Counted from the stretch's first letter, positions 1 through 9,924 are shown. The stretch is DNA of 64,000 bases from Gallibacterium salpingitidis (GCF_001678495.1 NZ_JTJL01000016.1:56165-120164), one strand, 5' to 3'. Numbers and translations are program-made. The notes: generated from the letters alone by a model not told the origin.

Positions 1-510
1 AAACGTTTAGTAGAACATAAAAAAGATGTGGTGATTTTATTGGATTCTATTACTCGTTTAGCGCGTGCTTACAATACAGTGACGCCAGCATCCGGTAAAG
101 TGTTGTCAGGTGGGGTTGATGCGAATGCGTTACATCGTCCAAAACGTTTCTTCGGTGCTGCACGTAATGTGGAAGAAGGTGGTAGTTTAACCATTATTGC
201 AACTGCGTTAGTGGATACTGGCTCTAAGATGGATGAAGTTATTTACGAGGAATTCAAAGGAACTGGTAATATGGAACTTCATCTTTCTCGTAAAATCGCA
301 GAAAAACGAGTATTCCCAGCGATTGACTTTAATAGTTCAGGTACACGTAAGGAAGAGTTGCTCACTACACCGGATGAATTACAAAAAATGTGGATTTTAC
401 GTAAGATTGTTCATCCAATGGGTGAAATTGAGGCAATGGAATTCTTAATTGATAAATTATCAATGACTAAGACAAATGAAGAGTTCTTTGAAGCGATGAA
501 ACGCTCTTAA
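1..510 (+). CDS. rho: Transcription termination factor Rho, C-terminal part (5' end outside window)
   Basis: Hexameric RNA-dependent ATPase that ends transcription at Rho-dependent sites. The reading frame is open from base 1, giving the last 169 residues of a protein that is about 419 long in E. coli, so it begins near residue 251. The Walker B segment VILLDSITR, the Q-loop region ([20 protein letters not shown]) and the R-loop region ([20 protein letters not shown]) are intact and nearly identical to the enterobacterial protein. A strong terminator follows at once, so this is the natural 3' end of the transcript. Truncation is due to the window edge, not to damage. Confidence 0.97.
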   Translation, partial: KRLVEHKKDVVILLDSITRLARAYNTVTPASGKVLSGGVDANALHRPKRFFGAARNVEEGGSLTIIATALVDTGSKMDEVIYEEFKGTGNMELHLSRKIAEKRVFPAIDFNSSGTRKEELLTTPDELQKMWILRKIVHPMGEIEAMEFLIDKLSMTKTNEEFFEAMKRS

Positions 511-529
511 TTTCAACAATTTATTGATA

Positions 530-570
530 AACCGCATTGGTTATGATGATCAATGCGGTTTTTTTATTTT
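530..570 (+). terminator. Rho-independent terminator after rho
   Basis: The arms at 531-539 (accgcattg) and 551-559 (caatgcggt) form a perfect 9-bp stem with an 11-nt loop, followed by a run of T from 559. It lies 20 bases after the rho stop codon. Confidence 0.9.
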
Positions 571-635
571 GTATTGGAATTATCTATGTAATAATTCAGG
601 ATAAATTCTAAAAATCATAAATTGAGATATTCAAT

Positions 636-2291
636 ATGGAATATATTTTATTAGCTTTATTTAGTCTGAGTACTTTGATTTTTATTATTAAATCACATTA
701 TCGTTGGACCTATCTTTTTGCAATATCTCTTTTTATATTCTTCTTTTCTCTGATGTTTATGGCAACGGCTCAATGGCAAAGAGCGCTCAATTTTGCCAGT
801 ATTTTGTTTGTCATTTTGATGTTATTTCATCGTTTAAAGATTCATTATTACAAGCAACCCTTATTAATTTCAGATTTTATTCTTGCCTTTGATCCTCGTA
901 ATTGGGAAACATTATTGCATTATAAAAGTGCAATTTTGGCCATTTTAGGATTATTGGGATTAGCTGTTTATGCAGTTATTGGATTTGCATCAGTTGAATC
1001 GTTAGGGGTTGTTGCACAACTATTAGGCTTGGTGGGAACAATCATTTCATTTAGTGTAATGTTTTATTACAGCAAACATCCACAAGCGATTCAGGTGTGG
1101 TTAGATTCGTTGCCAGATGATGGACGAGATGTCTTTTTAAATTTACCGATGTCGACACGAGGTGTATTTTTTCATGTACCGCAAATCGAGGGAGATGAAA
1201 CACATTTTCAGCAAAAAATGGCAACAGTTGCTGATTATTCATTAAAGGAAGAAAGACCTGATATTGTTATTTGGTTACATGAATCAACATTTGATCCGCA
1301 ACAATTTGCGTTTCAATCGGCTTCACTACCAGCACTGACAATGTATCAACCACGTCAAGATTTAGTACTGCATAACTTATTGCGTGTACATACGTATGGC
1401 GGAGCAACATGGAAATCTGAATTTGCTTTTTTAGCAGGGGTGCCATCAACAGATTTTGGTGCGATGGCGAGTTCAGTGTTTTATTCTGTAGTTCCTCATT
1501 TAGAATATAGTTTGCTGAAGAATTTAAAACAGCATGGTTATTATTGCGTAGCATTAAGTCCCTTTACTAAGGGGAATTACAATGCAAAACAGGCCTATGA
1601 ATATTTGGGTTTTGATTTATTGCTACAACCACAAGATTTAGGCTACCCAGCCCCAATGTCAAAAAATTTATGGCATATTGAAAGCCATGATATGGCGAAA
1701 TATGTACAAATGATTTTGGAAAAACAGCATCCTAAGCTACAAGAAATCACTCAGCCAATATTTATCTATGTTTTAACAATGTATGAACATGGCCCTTATC
1801 ACGCACATACAGAAAATTTTTATCAAATTATCGATGGAAATTGGACGGCTCATCATATCGGCTTAATCAACGATTATGTGCAGCGTTTAGAGAAGTTGAA
1901 TGATTGTATGGAGCAGTTTAATTGTTATTTACAGCAACGTGGTAAACCATATCTGCTAGGATATTTTGGCGATCATCAGCCTAATTTTGAGCGTAAAAAA
2001 GTAGAATATCAGCCAACAGTTTCACAGTTTAAGCATCCTGATTATATTACGCAATTTACGCTAAGAGCGAATTATGCGACTAACCCAATTAAAGTAACGA
2101 ATTTGTTAGATATTGCACAAATTGGTGGCATATTATTAGAGGCTGCCGGATTAGAAGCAGATCGCTTCTTTAAAGCCAACATTGCTATGCGTAAATTGGG
2201 TGGTGCTTTACAAGAATATGATATTGAAGATAAGACTTTATTACATAATTATCAGCACTATCTTTATCAACAGTTAAAGATAGTGCGATAA
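636..2291 (+). CDS. Membrane-anchored sulfatase-fold transferase (phosphoethanolamine/phosphoglycerol transferase-like)
   Basis: A 551-residue inner-membrane protein with about five hydrophobic segments in the first 145 residues and a periplasmic alkaline-phosphatase-superfamily domain after residue 205. Seen in the sequence: the metal-binding VIWLHEST segment (Glu216), the probable nucleophile Thr258 in GGATWKSEF, the TMYEHGPY motif (about 381-388) and the metal site GDHQP (Asp446-His447). These match the arrangement in LtaS, EptA and OpgB-type enzymes, which move phospho-headgroups from lipids to surface glycans. The specific acceptor (LPS, capsule or glucan) cannot be read from the sequence. 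It stands alone, with its own start 65 bp after the rho terminator, and converges on proA with only 9 bp between. A 12-bp hairpin sits inside its final codons. Confidence 0.8.
   Translation: MEYILLALFSLSTLIFIIKSHYRWTYLFAISLFIFFFSLMFMATAQWQRALNFASILFVILMLFHRLKIHYYKQPLLISDFILAFDPRNWETLLHYKSAILAILGLLGLAVYAVIGFASVESLGVVAQLLGLVGTIISFSVMFYYSKHPQAIQVWLDSLPDDGRDVFLNLPMSTRGVFFHVPQIEGDETHFQQKMATVADYSLKEERPDIVIWLHESTFDPQQFAFQSASLPALTMYQPRQDLVLHNLLRVHTYGGATWKSEFAFLAGVPSTDFGAMASSVFYSVVPHLEYSLLKNLKQHGYYCVALSPFTKGNYNAKQAYEYLGFDLLLQPQDLGYPAPMSKNLWHIESHDMAKYVQMILEKQHPKLQEITQPIFIYVLTMYEHGPYHAHTENFYQIIDGNWTAHHIGLINDYVQRLEKLNDCMEQFNCYLQQRGKPYLLGYFGDHQPNFERKKVEYQPTVSQFKHPDYITQFTLRANYATNPIKVTNLLDIAQIGGILLEAAGLEADRFFKANIAMRKLGGALQEYDIEDKTLLHNYQHYLYQQLKIVR
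2255..2286. terminator. Hairpin overlapping the 3' end of the transferase gene
   Basis: The arms gcactatcttta (2255-2266) and taaagatagtgc (2275-2286) pair perfectly over 12 bp with an 8-nt loop. It lies within the last codons of the upstream gene and just beyond the end of convergent proA. There is no T-run on either strand, so it may be a transcript-end stabiliser or weak bidirectional terminator. Confidence 0.45.
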
Positions 2292-2300
2292 CAAGAAAGA

Positions 2301-3560
2301 TTATTTTCTAATGGCATAATCGCCAGAACAGATCCATTTATAGGTGGTAAGTGCTTCTAAGCCCATAGGGCCTCTAGCGTGCAGTTTTTGTGTACTTACT
2401 GCCACTTCCGCACCTAATCCAAATTCGCCGCCGTCAGTGAAACGTGTACTTGCATTGAGATAAACAGCAGCAGAATCGACTTGTTGAGCAAATTGCATTA
2501 AAAGTTGTGGATTTTGACTCAAGATACCGTCAGAGTGCTGGCTGCCATATTGACGGATATGGGCAATCGCTTGATCAATGTCTTTAACAACGACAACATT
2601 CAGATCAAGAGATAGCCATTCTTGGCTAAGAGTAGCTTCTTCTAATGGTTTTACCCGATCAGTATGTTGAGCAAGAATAGCGAATGCTTGTGGATCAGCA
2701 TGGAATGTGATTAATGGCTGTTGATTGTATGTCGCAAGTTTTGGCAAAAATTCAGCAGCAATACTTTCTTGAACTAATAGCGTTTCCAGTGTGTTACAGG
2801 TGCTTGGACGCTGGGTTTTCGCATTATGAATAACGGTTAATGATTTATCGAAATCTGCCGATTGTTCCACAAATAGATGGCAGACACCAATTCCACCAAC
2901 AATCACAGGAATTGTGGATTGCTCTTTGCATAATTGATGTAGCGCTGCACCACCACGAGGAATAATCATATCAATATATTGATCTAATTTGAGCAGTTGG
3001 GTGATAAGTTGACGATCTGGATTAGTAATCGCCTGAATTGCAGCAGCAGGAAGTTGTTCGCTGGTTAAAGCCTGTTGAATAATTTCAACTAGAATTTGAT
3101 TAGTGTATTGTGTTTCTTTACCACCACGTAAAATTGCCGCATTACCTGTCTTAAGGCAAAGACAAGCAACATCAACGGTGACATTTGGACGAGCTTCATA
3201 AATCACACCAATAACGCCGAGCGGTACTCGTTTTCTTTCAATTTTAATGCCGCTGTCAAGTTCTGCACCATCAATAATATTACCAACAGGATCGGGAAGA
3301 GAAATAACATGTTTGACTTCATGAATAATATTATCCAAACGTGATTCTGTAAGCATTAAACGATCGATCAATGCTTTGCTGATTCCTTGTTGTTCAGCAT
3401 TTTGAATATCTTTTGCATTTGCGTTCAGAATATCTTGTTGGCGCTGTTTTAATTGTTGTGCAATACAAGCTAATACTGCATTCTTTTGTTGATGAGAAAG
3501 TTCTGCGAGACGAAAAGCAGCCTCTTTCGCCAATTTCCCCATTTGTTGTAAATCTGTCAT
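2301..3560 (-). CDS. proA: Gamma-glutamyl phosphate reductase
   Basis: Second step of proline synthesis: NADPH-dependent reduction of gamma-glutamyl phosphate to glutamate semialdehyde in the cytosol. The 419-residue length is normal for ProA (417 in E. coli). The catalytic cysteine is Cys255 in [12 protein letters not shown], and the aldehyde-dehydrogenase-fold cofactor segments [16 protein letters not shown] and LRGGKE are present. The start lies 9 bp after the proB stop, so proB-proA form an operon and the two enzymes probably pass the unstable intermediate in a complex. Confidence 0.96.
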   Translation of the reverse strand: MTDLQQMGKLAKEAAFRLAELSHQQKNAVLACIAQQLKQRQQDILNANAKDIQNAEQQGISKALIDRLMLTESRLDNIIHEVKHVISLPDPVGNIIDGAELDSGIKIERKRVPLGVIGVIYEARPNVTVDVACLCLKTGNAAILRGGKETQYTNQILVEIIQQALTSEQLPAAAIQAITNPDRQLITQLLKLDQYIDMIIPRGGAALHQLCKEQSTIPVIVGGIGVCHLFVEQSADFDKSLTVIHNAKTQRPSTCNTLETLLVQESIAAEFLPKLATYNQQPLITFHADPQAFAILAQHTDRVKPLEEATLSQEWLSLDLNVVVVKDIDQAIAHIRQYGSQHSDGILSQNPQLLMQFAQQVDSAAVYLNASTRFTDGGEFGLGAEVAVSTQKLHARGPMGLEALTTYKWICSGDYAIRK

Positions 3561-3569
3561 AGCCTATTC

Positions 3570-4664
3570 CTATAATAAAACAAGATCGTCACAGTGGATC
3601 ACAACGGAGCCATATTCGTAACCTAAAATATCATTGATTTTATGGGATTGTTGTCCCTTAATTTGTTGTAAAGCATCACTGTTGTAACGTACCATACCGC
3701 GCGCTAATGGCTTGCCGTTAGTATTTTGCAGCATAATGACTTCACCACGAGAAAAAGTACCGTCAATTTGTTGAATACCAGCAGGAAGTAGCGATTTATG
3801 CTGAATGGTTAAAGCCTGTTCAGCACCCTGATCGACGGTGATTTTACCGGCAATAGGCGCTGCAAATAACCATTGCTTACGACCGTCAATGGCATGATTT
3901 GGTACTTTAAATTTTGTACCAATATCGACATCATTTGCTAGATCAACGATGACATTCTTGCGTCCGCCAGCAGCGATAATGGTTTCAATACCTGAACGTG
4001 TTGCAATATCAGCAGCGGTAATTTTTGTGGACATTCCGCCAGTACCCAATCCAGATACGCTACCACCTGCAATCGCACGAGTTTCATTAGTAATTTTTTC
4101 AACAACTGAAATCAGTTTTGCATCAGGGTTGCTTCTTGGATCACAATCAAATAAACCTTGTTGATCGGTCAATAAATAGAGTTGATCTGCGTGCGCCAAA
4201 ATTGCAGTTAATGCAGAGAGATTATCATTGTCACCGACTTTAATCTCTGCCGTTGCAACAGCATCATTTTCATTAATCACTGGAATAATTTGATTATCAA
4301 GCAATGCCATTAGCGTATCGCGTGCATTAATGAAACGTTCGCGATCTTCAAAGTCAGCACGAGTAAGTAAGATTTGCCCAATTTTTATATCGTAAATTTC
4401 AAAAAGTTGTTCCCACGTTTGGATAAGTTGGCTCTGCCCGACAGCAGCGAGTAATTGTTTTGAAGCAATTGTTGCCGGCAGTGAAGGATAATTTAAATAG
4501 TGTCTGCCAGCTGCAACAGCACCAGAAGTAACGATAATAATACGGTAGCCTTGTTGATGCAGTGTTGCGCATTGTCGCACGATTTCCAACATATGTGGAC
4601 GATTAAGTTTTGATGACCCTTGGGTTAATACACTGGTTCCAAATTTTAAAACGATGGTTTTCAT
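3570..4664 (-). CDS. proB: Glutamate 5-kinase
   Basis: First committed enzyme of proline synthesis; it phosphorylates glutamate with ATP and is feedback-inhibited by proline in the family. The protein has an N-terminal amino-acid-kinase domain (KFGTSVLT near the start, [10 protein letters not shown], the ENDAVA segment, GTGGMSTKI) and a C-terminal PUA domain from about residue 275. I chose the ATG at 4664, giving 364 residues (E. coli 367); an in-frame upstream extension of 24 residues is possible but is hydrophobic, unlike the family, and lacks a good ribosome site. Lies 87 bp downstream of sotB on the same strand. Confidence 0.95.
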   Translation of the reverse strand: MKTIVLKFGTSVLTQGSSKLNRPHMLEIVRQCATLHQQGYRIIIVTSGAVAAGRHYLNYPSLPATIASKQLLAAVGQSQLIQTWEQLFEIYDIKIGQILLTRADFEDRERFINARDTLMALLDNQIIPVINENDAVATAEIKVGDNDNLSALTAILAHADQLYLLTDQQGLFDCDPRSNPDAKLISVVEKITNETRAIAGGSVSGLGTGGMSTKITAADIATRSGIETIIAAGGRKNVIVDLANDVDIGTKFKVPNHAIDGRKQWLFAAPIAGKITVDQGAEQALTIQHKSLLPAGIQQIDGTFSRGEVIMLQNTNGKPLARGMVRYNSDALQQIKGQQSHKINDILGYEYGSVVIHCDDLVLL

Positions 4665-4751
4665 AGTTATATTTAGACAAAATTCAAAGCGTTTAAGGTA
4701 GCACAAACCTTGGAAAAAACGAAAAAGAATAAGCAACTTTTTTGATTAGTA

Positions 4752-5942
4752 TTAATGCTGAATATGTAATGGTCTATGGCGAAATTTTAACTGAATAAAA
4801 ATAAACCAAAGAATCGCAATAATCCCTAATATAGCTCCGACATCACCAATATGCTTTAAACCTAAATGTTGCATGACTTGGTTACCGATTAATGCGCCAC
4901 CGCCAATACCAATGTTATAAATGCTGGAATAAATAGAGGAGGCTAAATCGGTGGCATCTGGCGCCAGTTGTAAAACACGCATTTGCATGCCTAAACCCAA
5001 AGCAGAAATACCAATACCCCAGATTAAGATCAGTATGAATAGGGCAATTTCACTATGACTAAGATAATGTAATGAAATTAACGAAGCGGTAAGAATTGTC
5101 ATTGCAGTGGCGAGAAACTTAATCGGCATTAAGCGATATAACAAATTGAACAAGAGGCTGGCTAAAAGTCCAGCTAAGCCAAAAATTAATAGTCCTGCGG
5201 TTGCAGCGCTTGCAGATACCTGACTAATTCTTAACATAAAAGGTTCAATATAACTATATGCAGTAAAATGAGCAGAGATAATAATTGCTGTTAAGCCATA
5301 AATACCTAATAACATTGGTCTTTTTGCTAGAACAGGTAAACTCTTTAATGAACCTGCATTTTGGCTTGGTAAATGTGGTAATAGGCGACTTAACATAAAT
5401 AGAATTAATAGTGCAATAATACCAATCAAAGCAAAAGTCGTACGCCAGCTAAACCATTGACCAATAACACGTCCAAGCGGTAATCCTAATACCATAGCTA
5501 ACGCAGAACCCATTGCCAATAAACCTAATGCTTGAATTTTTTTATCTTTTGGTGCGATACGCATAGTTAGAGAAGCAGTGATTGACCAAAATATAGAATG
5601 CGTTAGTGCAATACCAATGCGAGAGAGCAATAATATCCAATAATTCCATGCAATAGCAGAAAGGATATGACTAACAATAAAAAGTATAAATAATTTAATT
5701 AATAACTGACGACGTTCTAACTTGGCAGTCATTAACATACATGGAAGTGACATCAATGACACAATCCACGCATAAACAGTAATCATCAAACCAACTTCCG
5801 ATACCGGCATGGCGAAACTGTGGGCAATATCGGTAAGCAAAGCGACAGGAATGTATTCTGTAGTATTAAAAACAAAAGCCGCAAAAGCCATAATTACTAC
5901 TCTGGCGTATTCAATACGACGAGCAGATTTTCTTGACAACAT
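4752..5942 (-). CDS. sotB: Sugar efflux MFS transporter, SotB family
   Basis: A 12-helix major facilitator protein of 396 residues. It matches E. coli SotB (YdeA) along its whole length, for example in FVFNTTEYIPVALLTDIA, YAWIVSLMSLPCMLMT, SIFWSITASLTMRIAP, LGLPLGRVIGQ and GLGMQMRVLQLAPDATD. The E. coli protein exports arabinose and IPTG-type sugars; the natural substrate here is unknown. Start taken at the ATG at 5942, preceded by AAGGAA ten bases upstream; a TTG seven codons earlier is less likely. Transcribed away from yjjP. Confidence 0.88.
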   Translation of the reverse strand: MLSRKSARRIEYARVVIMAFAAFVFNTTEYIPVALLTDIAHSFAMPVSEVGLMITVYAWIVSLMSLPCMLMTAKLERRQLLIKLFILFIVSHILSAIAWNYWILLLSRIGIALTHSIFWSITASLTMRIAPKDKKIQALGLLAMGSALAMVLGLPLGRVIGQWFSWRTTFALIGIIALLILFMLSRLLPHLPSQNAGSLKSLPVLAKRPMLLGIYGLTAIIISAHFTAYSYIEPFMLRISQVSASAATAGLLIFGLAGLLASLLFNLLYRLMPIKFLATAMTILTASLISLHYLSHSEIALFILILIWGIGISALGLGMQMRVLQLAPDATDLASSIYSSIYNIGIGGGALIGNQVMQHLGLKHIGDVGAILGIIAILWFIFIQLKFRHRPLHIQH

Positions 5943-6328
5943 GGTATAAATTTTCCTTAGCAATCAATCGTATTCAATCAATAATTAATAACAAATGTTC
6001 CATATCAGGGTGAAAAGATGATGGAACATCAAATATAGATAACAATAAAAAGTAAAATAATTATTGGTGATGCAGATGTTTAGTGTTGGCGTTTTTGCTG
6101 TAGTTGCAAAAACTAACTAAAGTGCAATCATTAGTTTTGTAGGTTGATAGAAACTGGTTCTGTCAAAGGCGAATAATTTTAGCGCTTATTACGATTGAGG
6201 TACATTACTATATTTAAATTTTGCGCAATTTTCTTGAGAAGCGAAATTCCAGTATTTGATCTATATCCATATTGGAGATGACAACTTGTTTGTATAATAA
6301 CTGCCTCATTTTTATAGGGTAGAAGAGA
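5943..6328. other. Divergent intergenic region between sotB and yjjP
   Basis: 386 bp without a gene. It holds a small perfect hairpin (gtttttgc at 6091-6098 with gcaaaaac at 6106-6113) and a consensus -10 (TATAAT, 6293-6298) before yjjP. No other feature could be supported. Confidence 0.5.
6272..6298 (+). promoter_or_regulatory. Candidate promoter for yjjP-yjjB
   Basis: A perfect TATAAT at 6293-6298 lies 31 bp before the yjjP start. The best -35 is TTGGAG at 6272-6277, but the 15-bp spacer is short, so only the -10 is convincing. Confidence 0.4.
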
Positions 6329-7105
6329 ATGTCTGAATTATCATATGAAGCTCAGCAAGAGATCACGCGCTTATGTGCTAGAGCTGCAATATTGATGTTG
6401 CAGCATGGTGCAGAAAGTACGCTAGTCGATCAAGTTGCTTGCCGTTTAGGTAAGGCGTTAGGTGTGGAAAGTGTGGAAGCTGCTTTGACTCCGAACGCAA
6501 TTGTCATCACGACGCGCCACAAAGAACAATGTATTACTACAACTCGCCGTAATTATGATAGTGGGATTAATATGGCGGTGGTAACACAAGTACAGCGAAT
6601 CGTTATCGCAGCGGAACATAAAATTTATGGTGTCCATCAAGTAAGAAAGAAATTAGATGAAGTAAAACCATTTCGTTATAACCGTTGGTTTGTAGTTGTG
6701 ATGGTGGGATTATCTTGCGCGAGTTTTGCCAGATTAGCAGGTGGCGATATTATTATTTCATTAGTTACTTTCTTCGCTTCAGCGTTGGGAATGTTTGTGC
6801 GACAAGAGTTAGGTAAACGGCACTATAATCCGCTATTAAACTTTGCGATTACTGCTTTTGTTGCTTCCTGTGTGTCAGGACAAGCGTTGTTACATGGTTG
6901 GGGCAATGAACCTGAGATTGCTTTGGCATCGAGTGTGTTGTTATTGGTACCAGGATTTCCATTAATCAATTCTTTATCTGATGTATTAAAAGGTTATGTC
7001 AATATGGGACTTGGCCGTTGGGCAGTAGCGACAGTCTTAACATTTGGTGCCTGTATTGGTATTGTCTTTGCCTTAGCGGTATTGCACATTAACGCATGGA
7101 GTTAA
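6329..7105 (+). CDS. yjjP: Threonine/serine exporter family protein, large subunit (YjjP-like)
   Basis: A 258-residue protein with an N-terminal cytoplasmic domain of about 110 residues, followed by about five membrane segments (from FVVVMVGLSCASFARLAGG onward). It belongs to the ThrE/DUF1212 family. In E. coli, YjjP works with YjjB and the pair has been linked to succinate export; the transported compound here is inferred only. The next gene, yjjB, starts right at the stop codon, so the two are co-translated as a split transporter. Confidence 0.85.
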   Translation: MSELSYEAQQEITRLCARAAILMLQHGAESTLVDQVACRLGKALGVESVEAALTPNAIVITTRHKEQCITTTRRNYDSGINMAVVTQVQRIVIAAEHKIYGVHQVRKKLDEVKPFRYNRWFVVVMVGLSCASFARLAGGDIIISLVTFFASALGMFVRQELGKRHYNPLLNFAITAFVASCVSGQALLHGWGNEPEIALASSVLLLVPGFPLINSLSDVLKGYVNMGLGRWAVATVLTFGACIGIVFALAVLHINAWS

Positions 7106-7107
7106 AT

Positions 7108-7575
7108 ATGAATGTAGTATTAACTTTATTAAATGATCTGTTTTTTGCGGCAATTCCTGCAGTAGGCTTTGCGTTGATTTTCAATGTACCGCCGAAAGCC
7201 TTAAAATATTGTGCAACGCTTGGCGCATTAGGACACTGTTTTCGTACCATTCTAGTCAGTTATTGTAGTGTGCCATTAGTTTTTGGTACGTTCTTTGCTG
7301 CAGCGTTGATTGGGTTTATTGGTGTTTATCTTTCACAACGATTTTTAGCACATCCAAAAGTATTTACTGTGGCGGCAATTATTCCGATGATTCCAGGTGT
7401 TTATGCCTATAAAGCAATGATCGCGATCGTACAGATAGCGCATTACAATTATAGCGAAGCATTATTAGCACAAGCATTGGAGTATTTTGTGAAAACAGGC
7501 TTTATTCTTGCAGCAATTGTTTTTGGTTTAGCCTTGCCAGGATTACTTTTCTATCGTAGCAGACCTGTGATTTAG
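7108..7575 (+). CDS. yjjB: Threonine/serine exporter family protein, small subunit (YjjB-like)
   Basis: A 155-residue integral membrane protein with about four to five helices. It matches YjjB in FFAAIPAVGFALIFNVP, LAHPKVFTVAAIIPMIPG and the PGLLFYRSRP tail. Start: the ATG at 7108 has GGAG eight bases upstream, inside the end of yjjP; an ATG at 7096 that overlaps the yjjP stop would add four residues. It is the DUF3815 half of the two-part ThrE-type transporter. Confidence 0.85.
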   Translation: MNVVLTLLNDLFFAAIPAVGFALIFNVPPKALKYCATLGALGHCFRTILVSYCSVPLVFGTFFAAALIGFIGVYLSQRFLAHPKVFTVAAIIPMIPGVYAYKAMIAIVQIAHYNYSEALLAQALEYFVKTGFILAAIVFGLALPGLLFYRSRPVI

Positions 7576-7636
7576 CCTATATTTATGTTTTTTCGGATGT
7601 TCTGATTGAAAATTGATACATTCAGATAATTTTTGT

Positions 7637-7664
7637 ATGAAATCTAACAATAAAGTGCTAGAAT
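7637..7664 (+). promoter_or_regulatory. Candidate secE-nusG promoter (extended -10)
   Basis: TGCTAGAAT (7656-7664) is an extended -10 element followed by a GC-rich discriminator (tgcggg). This is typical of growth-rate-controlled translation genes. The -35 is weak (ATGAAA, 7637-7642, 16-bp spacer). Confidence 0.4.
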
Positions 7665-7721
7665 TGCGGGCTTAAAAATCTCCCTATAAGTTTTATTTAT
7701 TAGGTTTTATGTAGGTTCATA

Positions 7722-8132
7722 ATGAGTTCAGAAATTGAGAAAAAGAAAACATCTCCAGAAGATGAGAATAAAGCAAAAGGCTTTAGTAGTGCACTATTAT
7801 GGTTTGTTGCTGTGATTTTCGTATTAGTTGCCGCAGTAGGTAACATTTACTTTAAAGATCAATTTTCTTCCGTTGTACGTGTTCCAGCGATGGTAGTATT
7901 GTTGTTAGGTGCTTTATTAGCCGCTGCATTCACCAAACAGGGTACAACTGCAAGAACCTTTTTAAAAGAATCTCGTATTGAGTTAAGAAAAATTATTTGG
8001 CCTACCCGCCAAGAAGCAACTCAAACAACCTTAGTTGTGATGGGAGTTACTGTGGTGGTTTCATTAATTTTATGGGGCCTAGATTCTTTAATCGTTTCTT
8101 TAATTAACTTTATCACCAACTTGAGGTTCTAA
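7722..8132 (+). CDS. secE: Preprotein translocase subunit SecE
   Basis: A small subunit of the SecYEG channel in the inner membrane. It has 136 residues and three hydrophobic segments: about 25-45, 55-75 and, after the conserved cytosolic amphipathic stretch [17 protein letters not shown], the essential C-terminal helix. The three-helix form is the gammaproteobacterial type (127 residues in E. coli). It is followed two bases later by nusG, as in most bacteria. Confidence 0.95.
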   Translation: MSSEIEKKKTSPEDENKAKGFSSALLWFVAVIFVLVAAVGNIYFKDQFSSVVRVPAMVVLLLGALLAAAFTKQGTTARTFLKESRIELRKIIWPTRQEATQTTLVVMGVTVVVSLILWGLDSLIVSLINFITNLRF

Positions 8133-8134
8133 TT

Positions 8135-8686
8135 ATGAGTGAGAATACAACGCAAAAACGTTGGTATGTGCTACAAGCTTTTTCAGGATTTGAATCGCGT
8201 GTTGCTACTGTATTACGTGAATACATTAAGTTGCACAATATGGAAGATCAATTTGGCGAAGTATTAGTACCAACTGAAGAAGTAGTTGAGAATGTTGGTG
8301 GAAAACGTAGAAAAAGTGAAAGAAAATTTTTCCCAGGCTATGTATTAGTACAAATGGTAATGAATGATGATACATGGCATTTGGTGCGCAGTGTGCCACG
8401 TGTAATGGGATTTATTGGTGGTACACCAGATCACCCAGCACCAATTTCTAATCGTGAAGCTGAAATGATCTTGAATCGCTTAGAACAAAATAGTGATAAA
8501 CCAAGACCGAAAACAATGTTCCAACCTGGTGAAGAAGTTCGTGTTAAAGAAGGTCCTTTTGCAGACTTCAATGGTACAGTGGAAGAAGTGGATTATGAAA
8601 AGAGCCGCTTAAAAGTATCTGTATCTATTTTCGGACGTGCAACACCTGTCGAATTAGATTTTAGTCAAGTTGAAAAATTAAGCTAA
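8135..8686 (+). CDS. nusG: Transcription termination/antitermination factor NusG
   Basis: A 183-residue protein with an N-terminal NGN domain ([38 protein letters not shown]) and a C-terminal KOW domain ([20 protein letters not shown]). It binds the RNA polymerase clamp, suppresses pausing and couples to Rho or to ribosomal S10. Length and motifs are standard (E. coli 181). Cotranscribed with secE. Confidence 0.97.
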   Translation: MSENTTQKRWYVLQAFSGFESRVATVLREYIKLHNMEDQFGEVLVPTEEVVENVGGKRRKSERKFFPGYVLVQMVMNDDTWHLVRSVPRVMGFIGGTPDHPAPISNREAEMILNRLEQNSDKPRPKTMFQPGEEVRVKEGPFADFNGTVEEVDYEKSRLKVSVSIFGRATPVELDFSQVEKLS

Positions 8687-8703
8687 TTTTTCGCTTGATT
8701 CTC

Positions 8704-8732
8704 TTGAAAAACGCCATTTCTTTCATTAGAAT
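8704..8732 (+). promoter_or_regulatory. Promoter of the rplK-rplA operon
   Basis: TTGAAA (8704-8709) and TAGAAT (8727-8732) are separated by exactly 17 bp, with a G/C-rich discriminator (ggcgtgc) downstream. Start of transcription is expected near 8740, leaving a leader of about 56 nt. Confidence 0.65.
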
Positions 8733-8744
8733 GGCGTGCTTTTA
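8711..8744 (+). terminator. Hairpin after nusG, overlapping the rplK promoter
   Basis: The arms acgccatt (8711-8718) and aatggcgt (8730-8737) form an 8-bp stem, followed by GC and four T. It may end part of the secE-nusG transcripts. The 3' arm contains the -10 of the rplK promoter. Confidence 0.45.
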
Positions 8745-8750
8745 AAACAA

Positions 8751-8786
8751 CGGGGAGCCGAAAGGCGTTATCACCCATAATGAGGA
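8751..8786 (+). promoter_or_regulatory. L1-binding autoregulatory leader of rplK-rplA
   Basis: The leader carries the segments ggggagcc (8752-8759) and ggcgttatcaccc followed by ataatgagg just before the ribosome site. This is the conserved mimic of the 23S rRNA L1 site by which ribosomal protein L1 represses translation of its own operon in E. coli. Recognition is by pattern from memory of the E. coli leader; folding was not computed. Confidence 0.65.
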
Positions 8787-8795
8787 AATAAAACT

Positions 8796-9224
8796 ATGGC
8801 AAAAAAAGTTCAGGCCTACGTTAAGTTGCAAGTTGCAGCTGGTATGGCAAACCCAAGTCCACCAGTTGGTCCTGCGTTGGGTCAACAAGGTGTTAACATC
8901 ATGGAATTCTGTAAAGCATTCAACGCTCGTACTGAGAGCATCGAAAAAGGTTTACCAATTCCAGTTGTAATTACTGTATATGCAGACCGTTCTTTTACTT
9001 TCATTACTAAAACTCCTCCAGCGGCAGTATTATTGAAAAAAGCAGCTGGTATCAAATCTGGTTCTGGTAAACCAAATAAAGAAAAAGTGGGTAAAGTAAC
9101 TCGTCAACAAGTCCGCGAAATTGCAGAACTTAAAGCGGCTGATATGACTGGTGCAACAATTGAAACTAAGATGAAATCTATTGAAGGTACTGCACGTTCA
9201 ATGGGCTTGGTAGTGGAGGACTAA
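8796..9224 (+). CDS. rplK: 50S ribosomal protein L11
   Basis: A 142-residue protein of the ribosomal GTPase-associated centre, bound to the 1050-1100 region of 23S rRNA. The proline-rich N-terminal segment ([20 protein letters not shown]) and the C-terminal RNA-binding domain are standard length. It is required for RelA activation in the family. First gene of the L11 operon, three bases before rplA. Confidence 0.98.
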   Translation: MAKKVQAYVKLQVAAGMANPSPPVGPALGQQGVNIMEFCKAFNARTESIEKGLPIPVVITVYADRSFTFITKTPPAAVLLKKAAGIKSGSGKPNKEKVGKVTRQQVREIAELKAADMTGATIETKMKSIEGTARSMGLVVED

Positions 9225-9227
9225 TCA

Positions 9228-9917
9228 ATGGCAAAACTAACCAAACGCATGAAAGCAATTAAAGCCAAAGTAGATTCAACTAAAGCATATGAAATCAACG
9301 AAGCAGTAGCATTGTTAAAAGAATTAGCAACTGCAAAATTCGTTGAAAGCGTTGATGTTGCTGTGAACTTAGGTATTGATGCACGTAAATCTGATCAAAA
9401 CGTACGTGGTGCTACTGTATTACCACACGGAACTGGTCGTACAGTTCGTGTTGCTGTATTCACCCAAGGTGCAAATGCAGATGCGGCTAAAGCAGCAGGT
9501 GCTGATTTAGTTGGTATGGAAGATCTTGCTGAGCAAGTGAAAAAAGGCGAAGTGGACTTTGATGTTGTTATCGCTTCTCCAGATGCAATGCGCGTTGTTG
9601 GTCAATTAGGTCAAATCCTTGGTCCACGTGGTTTAATGCCAAACCCTAAAGTTGGTACAGTAACTCCAAACGTGGCTGAAGCAGTTAAAAATGCTAAATC
9701 TGGTCAGGTTCGTTACCGTAATGATAAAAACGGTATTATCCATACCACTATCGGTAAAGTGAACTTTGAAGCAGATCAAATCAAAGAAAACTTACAAGCT
9801 TTATTAGCTGCATTAAATAAAGCAAAACCAACTACTGCAAAAGGCGTTTATATTAAGAAAGTAAGTATTTCTACTACTATGGGCGCTGGTGTAGAAGTTG
9901 ATCAAAACAGCTTATAA
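9228..9917 (+). CDS. rplA: 50S ribosomal protein L1
   Basis: A 229-residue protein of the L1 stalk that helps release deacylated tRNA from the E site. It also acts as the translational repressor of the L11 operon through the leader at 8751-8786. The signature region [20 protein letters not shown] and the C-terminal [20 protein letters not shown] are typical. Same length class as E. coli (234). Confidence 0.98.
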   Translation: MAKLTKRMKAIKAKVDSTKAYEINEAVALLKELATAKFVESVDVAVNLGIDARKSDQNVRGATVLPHGTGRTVRVAVFTQGANADAAKAAGADLVGMEDLAEQVKKGEVDFDVVIASPDAMRVVGQLGQILGPRGLMPNPKVGTVTPNVAEAVKNAKSGQVRYRNDKNGIIHTTIGKVNFEADQIKENLQALLAALNKAKPTTAKGVYIKKVSISTTMGAGVEVDQNSL

Positions 9918-9924
9918 TATAGGC

